The notes under the pieces: generated by a model
Databases searched by the model: none
The model's input: the letters and a program-made list of their open reading frames with translations, nothing else
Told to the model about the DNA's origin: nothing
Shown: in pieces, positions 33,841 to 43,584 of the stretch
Layout: every line of letters starts with the position of its first letter
Position numbering within the stretch: position 1 is the first letter of the stretch
Translations under genes and position numbers: made by a program
Assembly: GCF_025602895.1 (NCBI RefSeq)
Contig: NW_026516226.1
Span: forward strand, 1 to 64,000
DNA: 64,000 nucleotides
Source of the DNA: Polychytrium aggregatum
Lineage: Eukaryota; Chytridiomycota; Chytridiomycetes; Polychytriales
Reading direction: 5' to 3'

Positions 33841-36800
33841 TCAGGCGCGAGAGTTCGCGGCACCAGGGATGCTCAGCTTCCCTGGCTCAGCATCGCTTGT
33901 TGGTGGAATCAGCTGGGTAGGTTTGCCTTCGACACTGTTTGCCACTTCCATATGCCGGGAGCCCCGGGATGCTCGCGAGCCTCGCGATAGTCGGCTAAGG
34001 AGGTTGTTGACAGAATGGTATTTGTGAAGCAAGAGCTCCATGGTTTTGGAAAGCAAGCCAAAGACCAGTACGATTGCACAACTTCCTGCCGAAACTATAG
34101 CAATCGCTGACCATCCGATCTGAGCCGAAAGGTAGATTTGTAAAACCAGTTGTGGGAGATCTTGGCAAACCTCATACATGATTCCCAGAAACTGCACATG
34201 CGACAAAGTTCGCGCGCGGCGAAGATGCCGTGGGCATTACGGTTAGAGTCAGCGGCTTGATGATCAGCATGTCGACAAGCCAGTGCACTGGGATCTCTGG
34301 AGGAGGAGAGAGGCCTCCGATTCACTCTCGAATCGCGAAGATAACACAAGCATCATTGCTGTCATTCTCCCATATGTGACCAAGCACTCAGTTTCGACAT
34401 CGACTCTGGCGAACCCACCTTGATGTTCTTCCTGAACGCCTTTTTGAGCGGTGCATTGTATCGATCCATCATCATGATATTGGAAGTCAGGATCAAAATA
34501 ATGTTTGGGTTCAAGGACGACAGGAGTGTAAAGGCTTGAACAGTAAACGGGGAGTGGTTGTAGTATTCCTCAAAGTCCTCCTGTAAACAAGCCATCATCA
34601 GCAGCGATACAATGCAACACAGCAGCGATATAATGCGACACGGCAGCGATAAAATGCAATTTAACGACGACAGAGCGGAGCATCAAGGATCAAGGCCGTG
34701 GTTCGTTCGTCCGACATTCCGGCTGTCGATCTTCAAGTTGGTCCGCAAGTGTACCACGATCCATGGAACGATGTACACCTTTCTCTCCAGCAGTGTCTCC
34801 AAACTCACCAGCTTCCTTGCGTTTCGAATGGTGATGATAATTCCAATCAAGGACATAAAAGTGGGAGCCGCAAGGGTGGTAATACCAACAATAAAATACC
34901 AATCTTCCTTCACCGAACCACTAAATCCAGCATATCTAGATTGGAATCGCAACACAGAGTCGGTGTGGGTGATCCGTGTCGAGAGAGATTGAGCACGATC
35001 GAGGAAAAAACCGTTTATGTGTTGGACGCGAGCTATCCATCTCGGAATGCCGTCAGTAACCAAAAGTCAGCCAGTAGACCTACCGAACCCAGAACATTAT
35101 ATCAGCCATTGCTTTGAGCAAGGTGATCCCGATGGTAAAGACAAAGGTGTTGTGTCCATACGGATTCTTGTGTCGCAGGTACAAATACACTGTCACCAGT
35201 GCCACAGCGTCGGCGCCCATGAACGCGAAGAGCGGGATCTCGAATACATCTTCACTGACGCCACAGTTTGATCCTGTCCACCCGTGATCACAGTAACACT
35301 GCGAAAACTCGCAATATCCATGGTTGGAGCAGTCGTTATCGCAGTTCCGAAACCAAATCCACTTGCTCCACGAATTGTTGTTCTACAACGGCCACAAGTT
35401 AGTTCGATCGTCGGTACAGATACTGGGCACACAGCTCCCTCTGGCGTCCAAGGAACAGATTGGCAATAATGTGCCCAGCAATCGGCCACAGTTGCTCGCG
35501 CTGACACATCTTAACCGGTGTTCCTCGGGGACAGGAGTGAAATCGGTGGAGTCACAGCATATTACACGGCCCTACCTCTTGCACCCAGCGACAGGCAGCA
35601 TCGCGATCGCTCATGTTTTCGTACTGATTCCAGCTGATGACATTGGTAATGTCGTCGGTGGTCAGGGATATCTGGCGGAAGAACCAGTAGAGCTCTTGAC
35701 TAGTCGTTCTCAGGTTGGCGTTGATTAGCTTCTGAACGACGATTTGGCTATCTGTTGTTGAGCGAACGGTTACGCACATACGTCGATACCGTCTCGAAAG
35801 GCATTCAAAGTGTAGTTGATGGCGTAACCAGCTGTTTCTCATTGGGATACTCACAGTCAGCGCAGTTGACATCACAGACCCCGGCGACGAGTGTTGGCAA
35901 AGAAACGCGCTCGAACTTGAATCTAAAGCCATATCCAAATCATTAGCAGCAATTTCCGAGCGCAGCACTGATATTGAACGCCTCAAGAATATCCAGATAG
36001 ACTGACCAAACGACATGGCCGTTTACCCATCAACAAACAATGTTTGGTGACCCCAAGAGCTACAAACAGCAAGCCAACTGGCGCCGTATACCGCCACTCA
36101 CAAACGGCAATATGGAGCCCTTTCTACTTACCGGGAATCCGAATAAACACTATAATAGTTGAAAAATGCATGAGGAACATAGAGTGCGAATAGCGCCGGG
36201 ATGTTGTGGCTCGTCAGAACCGTCACGGCATTTATGAGGTTGGCTTCGCTCTGAGCCCACTGTATATCCAGAGAAAGGGCGTTCGAGTCGATGTGCTGCT
36301 GATGGGCACCTGCCCACGATGGATCGATGGCAACCAGGGTTCCGTTTCCGCCACTGTCGGCATGCCACGGTGCCCAACCCGCGGGGAGGCTGGGTAAGAG
36401 CGATACAAGGTTTTGCGGAACAGCATAGCGGTACGCGCTGTGGTTGGCTTTGAGCCCCCGATAGGAAGCCAGCTCAGGATAGAGGTCGAGGGCGAATTTT
36501 TGCGTGAACCAGCCGACTTGAGTCAGAACCCCGGAGGGGCCTGTATGCGTATTGTGCGGATATGGACAATCATGAGCAATCGATTGGAATCGCGTGGAGG
36601 GAGGGTGCATGCAGTCGAGGCAGATGGAGGAGACAATCGCGCTATCGAGCATGGCAGTCGTCCAAGAGCCGCATGGGTCAAAAGTGCTTGTTGCTGGGGA
36701 AATGGTTGGTGCTTGTCGATCGGGGCACCTCTCCCGATTCACGCTCAATCGACATCAGCGCCGAATCGATCGCGGGGGGAGGAGGCGACCTGAACACAGC

Positions 36801-37424
36801 CTTATCCATATGAGTGCCGGTTGAGCGAGCACACCTACCAGCATCTTCGATGGTTCGGTCAGCGCCGGTACTTCTGTTTTGAAGAATCTGCTGACGGATG
36901 GGACTGGCATCCACCCAGACCTCTGTTGGGTCGGAGCAGAGCGAGTGTGAGAACAATCCACCACAATCGACTGAAATATCAGCAATGCCCTTGGCAAATA
37001 GCAACCCCAAGAACGCGACGCTCGCCGCTCCTACGCATCCAGCTCCCAACATGGACGGGTGCGGCAGCAACTTGGTCAGTGCAGCGACTGCCATTGCAGC
37101 AAAGGTACCTAGCGAGGCCATAACCGTCCCATTGGACAGACCATCCCAGTTGTAGACCGAACACGATGGGCATGTCACCATCGAGACGCTGTATCCCAAG
37201 ACTTCTTCAAGGATGATCTTGATGATGTAGTTGGTGATGTTGCCGGAGGCCCAGTCGTAGTCGTCCAGGGTAACGTTTCCGTAGAAATGGCTTGGCTTGG
37301 TGTGGTTCAGACACGACCCTTGGCCCGTGTTGGCTGCAGTGTTGGTGCCCGTGGCCAGGGCCGTCGACATGAATAACGCAAGGAATAGGAGCTCCCGTAA
37401 CGACAACTTTGGCCGAGAACCCAT
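33841..37424 (-). CDS. Chimeric surface protein: glycine-betaine-binding-like domain, EGF module, multi-pass membrane region
   Basis: Eight exons join in phase: 36839-37424, 36132-36540, 35855-35922, 35576-35751, 35084-35382, 34755-34935, 34419-34580 and 33841-34191, giving about 743 residues. ATG 37424 starts a signal peptide (ELLFLALFMSTALATG). A periplasmic-binding-protein type II fold of the OpuAC/ProX kind follows: FYGNVTLDDYDWASGNITNY, ILEEVLGYSVSMV, VGWFTQKFALDLYPELASY, and VVQKLINANLRT through DRDAACRWVQE. Next is an EGF-like module, CDNDCSNHGYCEFSQCYC with DHGWTGSNC. Six or seven hydrophobic helices follow (LFAFMGADAVALVTVYLYL, FTIGITLLKAMADIMFWV, FIVGITTLAAPTFMSLIGI and others) and then a Ser/Arg-rich cytosolic tail. 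It is likely a plasma-membrane receptor or sensor that binds a small quaternary amine; this role is inferred from the fold. Exon 6's donor is the weakest call. Confidence 0.8.
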
Positions 37425-38258
37425 GGCGACGTTCGACTCCGAGCCACAGGCCGTCCAAAGCATTGGGTTGACAAAGCGTCCGAGAGAGAGAGAGAGAGAG
37501 AGAGAGTACAGGCAGCGGACGAGTGCCAAAGCTGATGCCTACCCTCGCAAAGTACCAAGGAGGGCACGGAATATATCTGATGTCGGTTTTTTCGCAATGT
37601 CATCCTCACCGACATGATTCGCCTGATTGGGAAGTGGAGGATCCTACGTCGGTCGCCCGGCAAGCAGATTCCCACGTGTCTCAACGGCCATCGGCCATCC
37701 GCTTGCCCGAGTCAGAGGGGCTTGCATTGGAAGTTCTTTCCGGGAACCGGCATCCCATCGTTTGCGCTGGCCGAGTCAGATGCTGTGACGATTCTCAGGA
37801 ACATCCAGGCGCAGATATAGCCACCGAAACAACACGTCTGCTTTCGAGGCTGCAGTCGCGAACATGACACCGAAATCGAGCGGAGACAGGTAATCTCGGT
37901 TGCCCGCACGCAAGTGCGAATGAAGAGCGCTACCTGCGTGAAGAGGGTAGCCAGTGCAGCACACACAACTGAGACCCCAAAAATCGAGCCCAAGGCGTTG
38001 CCGAGAGTCGCCTTTCGGCCTGCCATCCGATCGCACTTGTGCCTCTCGCGTTTGATGGGGATGCTGTCGATAGAAGGCTGTCGCAGACAATCCAGGCATT
38101 GCCCATCTTCCTCGACTGACTTGTGCCACTCGTTTTCGTAAGAAAGTCTTTGGAAAACGCATATCAAGGGCCTCCTGAGCCCAGGACCCCCGAGTGCTTT
38201 CCCGTCCTTCAGCAACACAGCGATCGACCTTGTCCAGCTCGATCTCTCGTGCGAAACC
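37425..38258. other. Divergent promoter region
   Basis: Lies between the 7TM chimera (-) and the second F-box/LRR gene (+). Holds a GA dinucleotide tract at 37482-37506. No gene is supported. Confidence 0.5.
37482..37506. repeat. GA dinucleotide microsatellite
   Basis: About twelve GA units in a row, 60 bp upstream of the chimera's ATG, therefore probably in its 5' UTR. Confidence 0.95.
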
Positions 38259-41105
38259 ATGGCCGAGAAAATGACTTTCCTCACGGGCGGCATCAACCCC
38301 GGTGATGGTCTCGAGTCCTTTCTCGATTCAGAGACGCCTCCCGAAAGCCTCGGAATCTTTATGAGCGATCCTCAGCTCAGCAGCGAACCAAGCATTGCGG
38401 AGAGCAGCAGGGTCGAGGACTCATCGGAGCCAAGCGACTGTGTGGACAGTGCTGTCCAAAGCGCTTCTCGTCCTCACCCGCAACACGTCCTGCAGCAAGC
38501 GCTGGCCTTGGAAAGTATGCACCCCTCTCTTCCTCGGAGGTATCATGGAAAGGTTCCAGAGATCACGTTGCACGGACCACCGAGCAATGCAGCCGAGTCT
38601 ATCGAGGGTCTTTCTCACGGAAGCTCCGAAACCAGCAAAGCAGCGCCGATCGACCCCAGCGAAACGATGCTATCGCAGGGGATAGGAATGGGCTCGCCCA
38701 TGGTGTACTCGGCAGAGAACGAGCACTCGAGCTCCAATGCCTATACTCCCGTCGCAGACGATCCCGACATCAGCGCACTCGACACTGAGGACCCAAGCCA
38801 GCTGCCTCGATCAATTCTCAATGGCAAGCCCTGCCCGAATGGAGCTCTCCCGCACATGTTCTCTTCTCAGCCAGTCTCCCAGAACCAGCCACAGCGACAA
38901 TCGGACATGGCACGACGGACTCCTCCCAAAACAACACAGCATCAATCATTCGGTTCGGTATCTCGGCGGTCGTCTGGGGAAGCGCTTGAGGATTGGATTG
39001 TGCCATCATCGCCGCTGGCTGGACCAGTTGCTGCCGTCACCGCAGCGACCCTCGACCGACACATCATCCGTCTCATCACTCATTGGTACGTGAGCCCAAA
39101 GCCCATACCAGGACATTCAGCCCAGAGTCGGTCGAGCTGCAGCACTCGATGGCACCCCAACCCCGTCCACCTGATGACGATCTCCAAACACTGGTCGCTG
39201 CCTGTGATTGAACAGGTGTACGAAAGTATATGTCTCGATGGCGAGCGGCCCCTCAGTATGCTGATTGGCACGCTTCTTGAGGGGCAGTCGTATGCGCCGT
39301 ATGCTAAATTGGTCAAGAGCCTCTACGTCGCCCGACCGCTCGCCGAGAAAGTCTTGGCTGGAGACCTCGATATCGTCTTGCAGCTGCTTTTCAACCTCGA
39401 GCAGTTCAAGATCGATGCTGCTCTCTCGACAACCAACATTCTTGTGCAGTCTCTGGGAGACCACGGCAGGCAGCTGCGATCGGTGGCACTGAGCGGATCG
39501 CCGGTGACCGATGCCTCGATTCTCGTGCTGATCCAGTCCTGCAAGCAGCTGCAACACTTGGAACTGGGCGATACACTCTGTACTTGCGGCGTCCTTGACC
39601 TTGTTGTGTCTCACGGGCCTTCGATCCAGAACCTTGATTTGCGGAGAGCGTTGGCGGCATCGAGACCCTTGACTTGGAATCCGCAAGCCGGGGCGCAGAT
39701 ACACAACCGGACACCGGTGTCGCTTGCAAAGTTGGATCTGACTCAGTCCAAGACGACAAACGAGCTCATATGGTTCTCGATTCCGATGTGCCGGCATCTG
39801 GTCTGGGTCCAGATTTCGGGATGCACCGAGCTTGGCGATGAATCTGTTATTCAAATTGTCAAGGCTTGTCGGCTGCTGGCCTATCTGGACTGCAGCTCCG
39901 TTGCAATTACAGATCTGGCGCTACTAGCCATCGGGATGTACTCGACAAAGCTCAGACTACTAAGGTGCAGTTGCTGCAGCAGCATCACCGCCGAAGGCGT
40001 TCGGTTTGCCGTCACTGGATGTCCGATCATCGAGGAGCTGGATCTGGACGACTGCCCAGCGGTCCAAGAATCGTTCGTGTCCGAGTACAGCCTGGATCGG
40101 AGCGAAGGTCGATGTCGAATCATGGGTGACTCAATCAAATGGCTGGCCCGATACTTTAGAGTATTGAAGAAGAAAGAGCAAGATGACATTGCCGAGGAGC
40201 TTGTTCCTGGGGTTTCCGATATGGAGTACTCGCAGCACCCCGGGAGCCGCGCACACAGCCAGAGTCGACTCGAGGCCGAGCCGAGTTTGTATCGGAGCCA
40301 GCAGATAGCCAACGAACAGAGTGCCTCGGCTGGCCAAAGCTATGGCAGTCTGGGAGGTTGGTACCCAAAGCCAAACTCGCTCGTGTTTGCAGTTGTCGGG
40401 TGTGGACCGATCGATGGACTTGGCGCAGTTGGAAGCAGAAACTATTCGATGAATAGTATCGGCACAACTGGGCAGCCGATCGCAACAACCGCGCTGATAC
40501 GATTTGGTCTTGTGACAGATTCTCCAAGCAAGGTGGCATTACGAAAGTCGTCTCTGGATGGAGCCGTGCAAACCAGTTCCAAGGGCGACCAGGAGTCGAT
40601 GCCTCGAGATAAACTGCGAGCTTCGTCGGTATCGGCGCTGGGAGGCAGCGACACTGCCCGGCCGATCTCGTTCATGAGTCATCGCAACACACCGTCCTCC
40701 AGCCGTGTATCGATTCATGCAACCAGCTTGACCGAGGGCACGTACGAACGCAGCGCCAAACCCTCGGTGCAATCGAATCCGCCGTTGCGGCTGCAAACCG
40801 GCCACGGCCCGTCCAAGCCGTCGACGGCACCTCTTTCAGGATCGGCAGCCAATGCGCTGGACCCGCGCATGGCCAGCCCTGTGCTTTCACCATCAGGCTC
40901 GACGCACCAGATGGCTTCAAGACTTCCCACGCTCTCGGGTTCGGGACTTCCAAAGCCTACGCGGCGATTGTCCAACGCAGCAGTGTCGAGACCCGAGTCT
41001 CCAACCGGATCGTCCGTCCCGTCACAGGCCAGCTCGCCACGAATGGGACCTTCGCATAAGCCGCGGGGATTCAGAAAGTTCAACGATGATGCCTCGGGCT
41101 TATAG
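38259..41105 (+). CDS. F-box-like/leucine-rich-repeat protein (paralogue 2)
   Basis: Single exon of 948 codons from ATG 38259 (MAEKMTFLTGGINPGD). It is a diverged copy of the gene at 26.3 kb. Shared blocks are the N-terminal AE(Q/K)MTFLTGG with SETPP, the repeat region (LDIVLQLLFNLEQFKI versus DIDVALQLFYNLQAFHM; TTNILVQSLGDH versus ASNVLVQSLADH), SIKWLA at the end of the repeats, and PRGFRKFNDDASGL at the very C-terminus. The F-box region is much weaker than in paralogue 1 (the stretch after HIIRLITHWYV is diverged), so SCF binding is uncertain. It lacks the intron of paralogue 1. A duplication followed by divergence, possibly via RNA, is an inference. Confidence 0.82.
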   Translation: MAEKMTFLTGGINPGDGLESFLDSETPPESLGIFMSDPQLSSEPSIAESSRVEDSSEPSDCVDSAVQSASRPHPQHVLQQALALESMHPSLPRRYHGKVPEITLHGPPSNAAESIEGLSHGSSETSKAAPIDPSETMLSQGIGMGSPMVYSAENEHSSSNAYTPVADDPDISALDTEDPSQLPRSILNGKPCPNGALPHMFSSQPVSQNQPQRQSDMARRTPPKTTQHQSFGSVSRRSSGEALEDWIVPSSPLAGPVAAVTAATLDRHIIRLITHWYVSPKPIPGHSAQSRSSCSTRWHPNPVHLMTISKHWSLPVIEQVYESICLDGERPLSMLIGTLLEGQSYAPYAKLVKSLYVARPLAEKVLAGDLDIVLQLLFNLEQFKIDAALSTTNILVQSLGDHGRQLRSVALSGSPVTDASILVLIQSCKQLQHLELGDTLCTCGVLDLVVSHGPSIQNLDLRRALAASRPLTWNPQAGAQIHNRTPVSLAKLDLTQSKTTNELIWFSIPMCRHLVWVQISGCTELGDESVIQIVKACRLLAYLDCSSVAITDLALLAIGMYSTKLRLLRCSCCSSITAEGVRFAVTGCPIIEELDLDDCPAVQESFVSEYSLDRSEGRCRIMGDSIKWLARYFRVLKKKEQDDIAEELVPGVSDMEYSQHPGSRAHSQSRLEAEPSLYRSQQIANEQSASAGQSYGSLGGWYPKPNSLVFAVVGCGPIDGLGAVGSRNYSMNSIGTTGQPIATTALIRFGLVTDSPSKVALRKSSLDGAVQTSSKGDQESMPRDKLRASSVSALGGSDTARPISFMSHRNTPSSSRVSIHATSLTEGTYERSAKPSVQSNPPLRLQTGHGPSKPSTAPLSGSAANALDPRMASPVLSPSGSTHQMASRLPTLSGSGLPKPTRRLSNAAVSRPESPTGSSVPSQASSPRMGPSHKPRGFRKFNDDASGL

Positions 41106-41514
41106 TAACCTTCGAGAGCTGTCTCTGGCACTTGTATATGCTCTACAAGACACTCAAGTCCTGTGAACAGAGCCTGCTTTGAGGCCGCAGTACTGTGCTC
41201 CTAGGCGCTATGAATGCATATCGACGGCTTGGTTCGAAGACACGAGCCGCTTCGCCTAATCCGGTGTCTAATGTCAGCGACATTCATGATGATGCGGTTG
41301 CTGAGGCATTGCTTCTGAACAGGGTGTATTCATCCGTTCGCGCAATAAATACGGCAAGAGGAGAGGTGGCGCGTTATCGACAGCGTTGCAACCACAGACC
41401 CACAGAGGTCGCAGCCGCGCGCTTCAGTGACCCAAGTTAGCATAGGGTCCGTAGAAGCTCTGCAGGCCAACGACCCAGGAAAAAAAAATATGGAGCCACG
41501 ACGATCGGATTGGC
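41106..41514. other. Convergent 3' region
   Basis: Between paralogue 2 (+) and the clathrin light chain gene (-). An A-rich run at about 41479-41489. No gene is supported. Confidence 0.5.
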
Positions 41515-43142
41515 TTAGGCAGATAGCCCGGGAGCCTTGGCATCGCTCTTGAGGGCATAGATGAGCTGCCTCATTCTGGTGGTGTCTCGTCCCTTGGTCA
41601 CGTTCGTCTTGGTCTTGTCATCGGTGGACTTTTTGTCCTTCAGCTTGGCAGGATTGGATGAGGTGTTGCTGACAGCGGCCGAAGTTTCGATGAGCTTGAC
41701 GGCGCGTTCCTGGGATAAGAAGCGGAGGCGTAGCGACGATTCCAATAAGTAAAGACAGCGTTGATCCCGAGGCCATAGAAACGACAAGAGATTCACGCAT
41801 TGTCCAGGACGGAGCGTAGAGCCGCGCTCCTCGGGTGCCGGCAGGCGAATGGACGTTTGTGATCCGATATCGATAAAGACTGCTCAAGACCCATGGCTGG
41901 ACCACCAATAGCGATGGAGATCATCCAAAGCACAGGCGGGGAACATAGCTCCGCCACTGGAAGTAAAGAGTCGAATGCTCGGGGGCGCCGTGCCTCGCCG
42001 TAGTGCCTATCAGCCTGCATCGCTCATACGCCTGCTTTGAGGTTGACACCGTGCGGATCAGAAGATACCGTACCCAGACACTTCCGTTTGTTGCCAGTTT
42101 TTGTTGCGCCTCAAGCAGTGCTGACTCGGCTTCCTTGTTCTTCAGCACACCCTTGGCCTTCTTGTCGTTGTATTCGGCATAGAAGCGCTCCAGCGACTCC
42201 TTGGCGGCCTTGAGCTTCAGCTCGTGCTTGGTCTGGGCCTTGGCATCGCGCTCGGCAATTTTCGCACTGAACTCTTCACGCCATTGACTGAGAGCCGACG
42301 TCGATCAGAAAGTGTGGCGGGCGAGCGTAGAGTCGCGGGAATCATAGTGAGCGGCCAAGAGACTCAGTGGCTGTGAGCATGTTAAATTCAACGGCAGATG
42401 GTAGGGCACCTACCGGATGACTTCAGGCTCAACTTCGGGCAGCTTGGACACAAGCGAGGGAGTGCTGGTGCCGAACGACAGCCCAGCAGCGGTAGTATCA
42501 AAGGCGCCCGAGTCGGCAACAGGAGGGAAGCTGCTTTCGAAGGAGGTGGGGGCAAGCTGGAAGCATCAAGGTTGAATATGGGGTTAGCACTTGGCAGCGG
42601 CTCCGCATCGGCTTGGCAGCAAATGGTGATGGGAGGAAGCCCAGAGAGGAAAGGCGCGCAGCAAGGTCGATGGACCGAGGAGTAGCGCCGCGACGAAGCC
42701 GGGAGGTTCAAGCCGCCGCTGGATAGAACGACAGCGGCAGACGAAATATCCAAAATCCGGGATGCAGAAGACGAGCGGGCAACAAGTCTGTGCACGACAG
42801 AGCATCTACCTCGCTGGGTTGAGAGGCGAAGGCGTCGAATCCGGTGTTGTCTTGAGCAGGAACAGGAGCAAACAGATCCGAGCTGCCCTGGGGAGCGGGA
42901 GCAGCTGAAGCGAACAAGTTCGAGGTGGACGGCGGAGCAGCAACCGGGGCCGAGGCGAAGATGTCGGCCGACGCCGTCTCAACAGGTGCGGCCATGGGGT
43001 TGCCAAAGAGGGCGGCATCGTTTCCCAGGATGGCTTGCTCACGCGCAAGGAAGTCGGCTGTGGGGTCGGAGGGGTCGGCGAAGAAGTCGGCGGCGCCCGA
43101 GTTGGAGGGCGCGGGGGCTGTGAAGTCTCCGAATTCAGACAT
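41515..43142 (-). CDS. CLC1: Clathrin light chain
   Basis: Regulatory subunit of the clathrin triskelion on coated pits and vesicles. Exons 42810-43142, 42414-42556, 42074-42287 and 41515-41709 join in phase, giving 294 residues. The N-terminus MSEFGDFTAP and DPTADFLAREQAILG are family hallmarks. A Pro/Ala/Ser-rich linker follows. The heavy-chain-binding helix is EVEPEVIRQWREEFSAKIAE, then RDAKAQTKHELKLKAAKESL and ERFYAEYNDKKAKG. The tail ERAVKLIETSAAVSN with DTTRMRQLIYALKS is the conserved C-terminal end. Length is normal. Its promoter overlaps the region 3' of the Fanzor gene on the same strand, so read-through from Fanzor could run into this gene. Confidence 0.95.
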
Positions 43143-43584
43143 GGCGAGTGTGGGTGCAGTTGGTCGGGAGGCAGGAGTGGACGGCTGGATGATGGACGAC
43201 GGACGGCAGCGGCGATGAGGGGAGAGAGTCCGGGGCTGACGAGGTTGATGTGGGGCAAAGGCCGAGAACGACAGGGGCAACACTATGAAAAAAATTCTTG
43301 TTAAAAAAATGGGCGAGAACGAAAAAACGCGCTCTCGGAGCCACCTCGGTCGGCGAGAAGAGCAGTCTCTGGCGAGAGACCCCCGAGGGAAGGCGAGAAG
43401 CCTCTCGCCGTCACACGCACACACACTTTGCACAAGGGAGTCAAACACCTCCCATCGACCATCCCAAGAGGGATGGCAACCCCGAAGTGGACTGCCCAGA
43501 ATATGGGCGACCCGGCATCCACTGTCGAAATGCACAAGGAACAGTGCGAGATACTTACAGTCTATCCAGAAATAAACGGGACAG
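43143..43584. other. Intergenic region between Fanzor and clathrin light chain
   Basis: Carries the Fanzor 3' flank, where guide RNAs of this nuclease family are usually encoded, and the clathrin light chain promoter. Perfect inverted repeats occur at 43392-43409, 43459-43476 and 43494-43508. CTCTCGG/GCGAGAG words cluster at 43330-43410. Confidence 0.6.
43392..43584 (-). ncRNA. Candidate Fanzor guide (omega) RNA region
   Basis: Directly downstream of the Fanzor stop codon, same strand. Reading in the transcript direction, three perfect hairpins follow one another: 5-bp stem GCCCA/TGGGC with 5-nt loop (43494-43508), 7-bp stem CCATCCC/GGGATGG with 4-nt loop (43459-43476), and 7-bp stem GGCGAGA/TCTCGCC with 4-nt loop (43392-43409). 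TnpB and Fanzor guide RNAs are transcribed from the 3' flank of the nuclease gene, with the guide reading out of the element. The last hairpin may instead belong to the clathrin promoter. No transcript evidence is available. Confidence 0.35.

Noticed and set aside
41195-41440. Small plus-strand frame after F-box paralogue 2
   Set aside because: 81 codons in the 3' region with no recognisable feature.
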